Shown here: positions 63,795 to 64,000 of the stretch, one piece after another | How the letters are laid out: the number at the start of each line of letters is the position of its first letter | How positions within the stretch are numbered: the first letter of the stretch is position 1 | Assembly (NCBI RefSeq): GCF_023159225.1 | Contig: NC_063162.1 | Span: 88,193,438-88,257,437, forward strand | Length of the DNA stretch: 64,000 nucleotides | Reading direction: 5' to 3' | Origin: Perognathus longimembris pacificus | Lineage: Eukaryota > Chordata > Mammalia > Rodentia > Heteromyidae | The notes under the pieces: model-generated | The model's input: the letters and a program-made list of their open reading frames with translations, nothing else | What the model was told of the DNA's origin: nothing | Databases searched by the model: none | Translations under genes and position numbers: made by a program

Positions 63795-64000
63795 GGCTAG
63801 GCATCAATGGCTCACACTTACAATCCTACTTACTCAGGAGACTAAGACCTGAGGATTGTGATTTGAAGCCAGCTTGGGCAGGAAAGTTGAGGAGACTCTT
63901 ATCTCCAGTGAACCACCAAAAAGCCAGAAGTGGAGCTCTGGCTCAAGAAGTAGTGCACTAGCCTTGAACAAGAAAGCTCAGAGACAGTGCCCAAGCCCTG
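63795..64000 (+). repeat. Composite B1-like + Geo-like SINE, runs off window
   Basis: GGCTAGGCATCAATGGCTCA ... GAGACAGTGCCCAAGCCCTG at the edge. Confidence 0.9.

Overview
This window is mammalian nuclear DNA, almost certainly from a rodent. It is AT-rich, its genes are split into short exons, and it is packed with SINE and L1 copies. The dominant SINE has a tRNA-Ala-like left half with A and B boxes and an unrelated right half. It matches what I recall of the IDL-Geo family, which is restricted to Geomyoidea (kangaroo rats, pocket mice, pocket gophers). A heteromyid such as Dipodomys or Perognathus is therefore the best guess. The species itself is an inference.

Two genes lie head to tail on the minus strand. 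From about 42.73 kb down to the left edge is STK31 (TDRD8), a germ-cell Tudor protein with a C-terminal kinase-like domain. Sixteen coding exons could be placed. Their lengths and phases add up to 2073 bases, exactly 691 codons with no stop. They cover the Tudor/SN-like half, the coiled coil and the middle region. The kinase-like domain lies beyond the left edge. A CpG island at about 42.37-43.00 kb covers the first exon and holds an NRF1-type palindrome and two CACGTG E-boxes.

From the right edge (63.3 kb) down to 50.70 kb are the last five coding exons of FAM221A: 217 whole codons plus a stop. The N-terminal part (about 80 residues in the human protein) lies outside. FAM221A upstream of STK31 on the same strand is the order I recall from human chromosome 7p15, which supports both calls. 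About 8 kb separates the two coding regions.

Everything else is intron or intergenic DNA. It holds about 30 IDL-Geo SINEs (many with intact target-site duplications), about 35 copies of a second composite SINE (a 7SL/B1-like left part joined to the same right part), older B1 and ID monomers, L1 fragments in both orientations with a lineage-specific 3' end, one HAL1-like stretch and several microsatellites. The points worth a second look are the promoter motif cluster, a GC-AG intron and other weak splice donors in STK31, a 163-bp retrocopied sequence of unknown source inside an old L1, two SINEs inserted at one site, and several inverted SINE pairs in transcribed DNA. No bacterial, phage, CRISPR or defence system is present.
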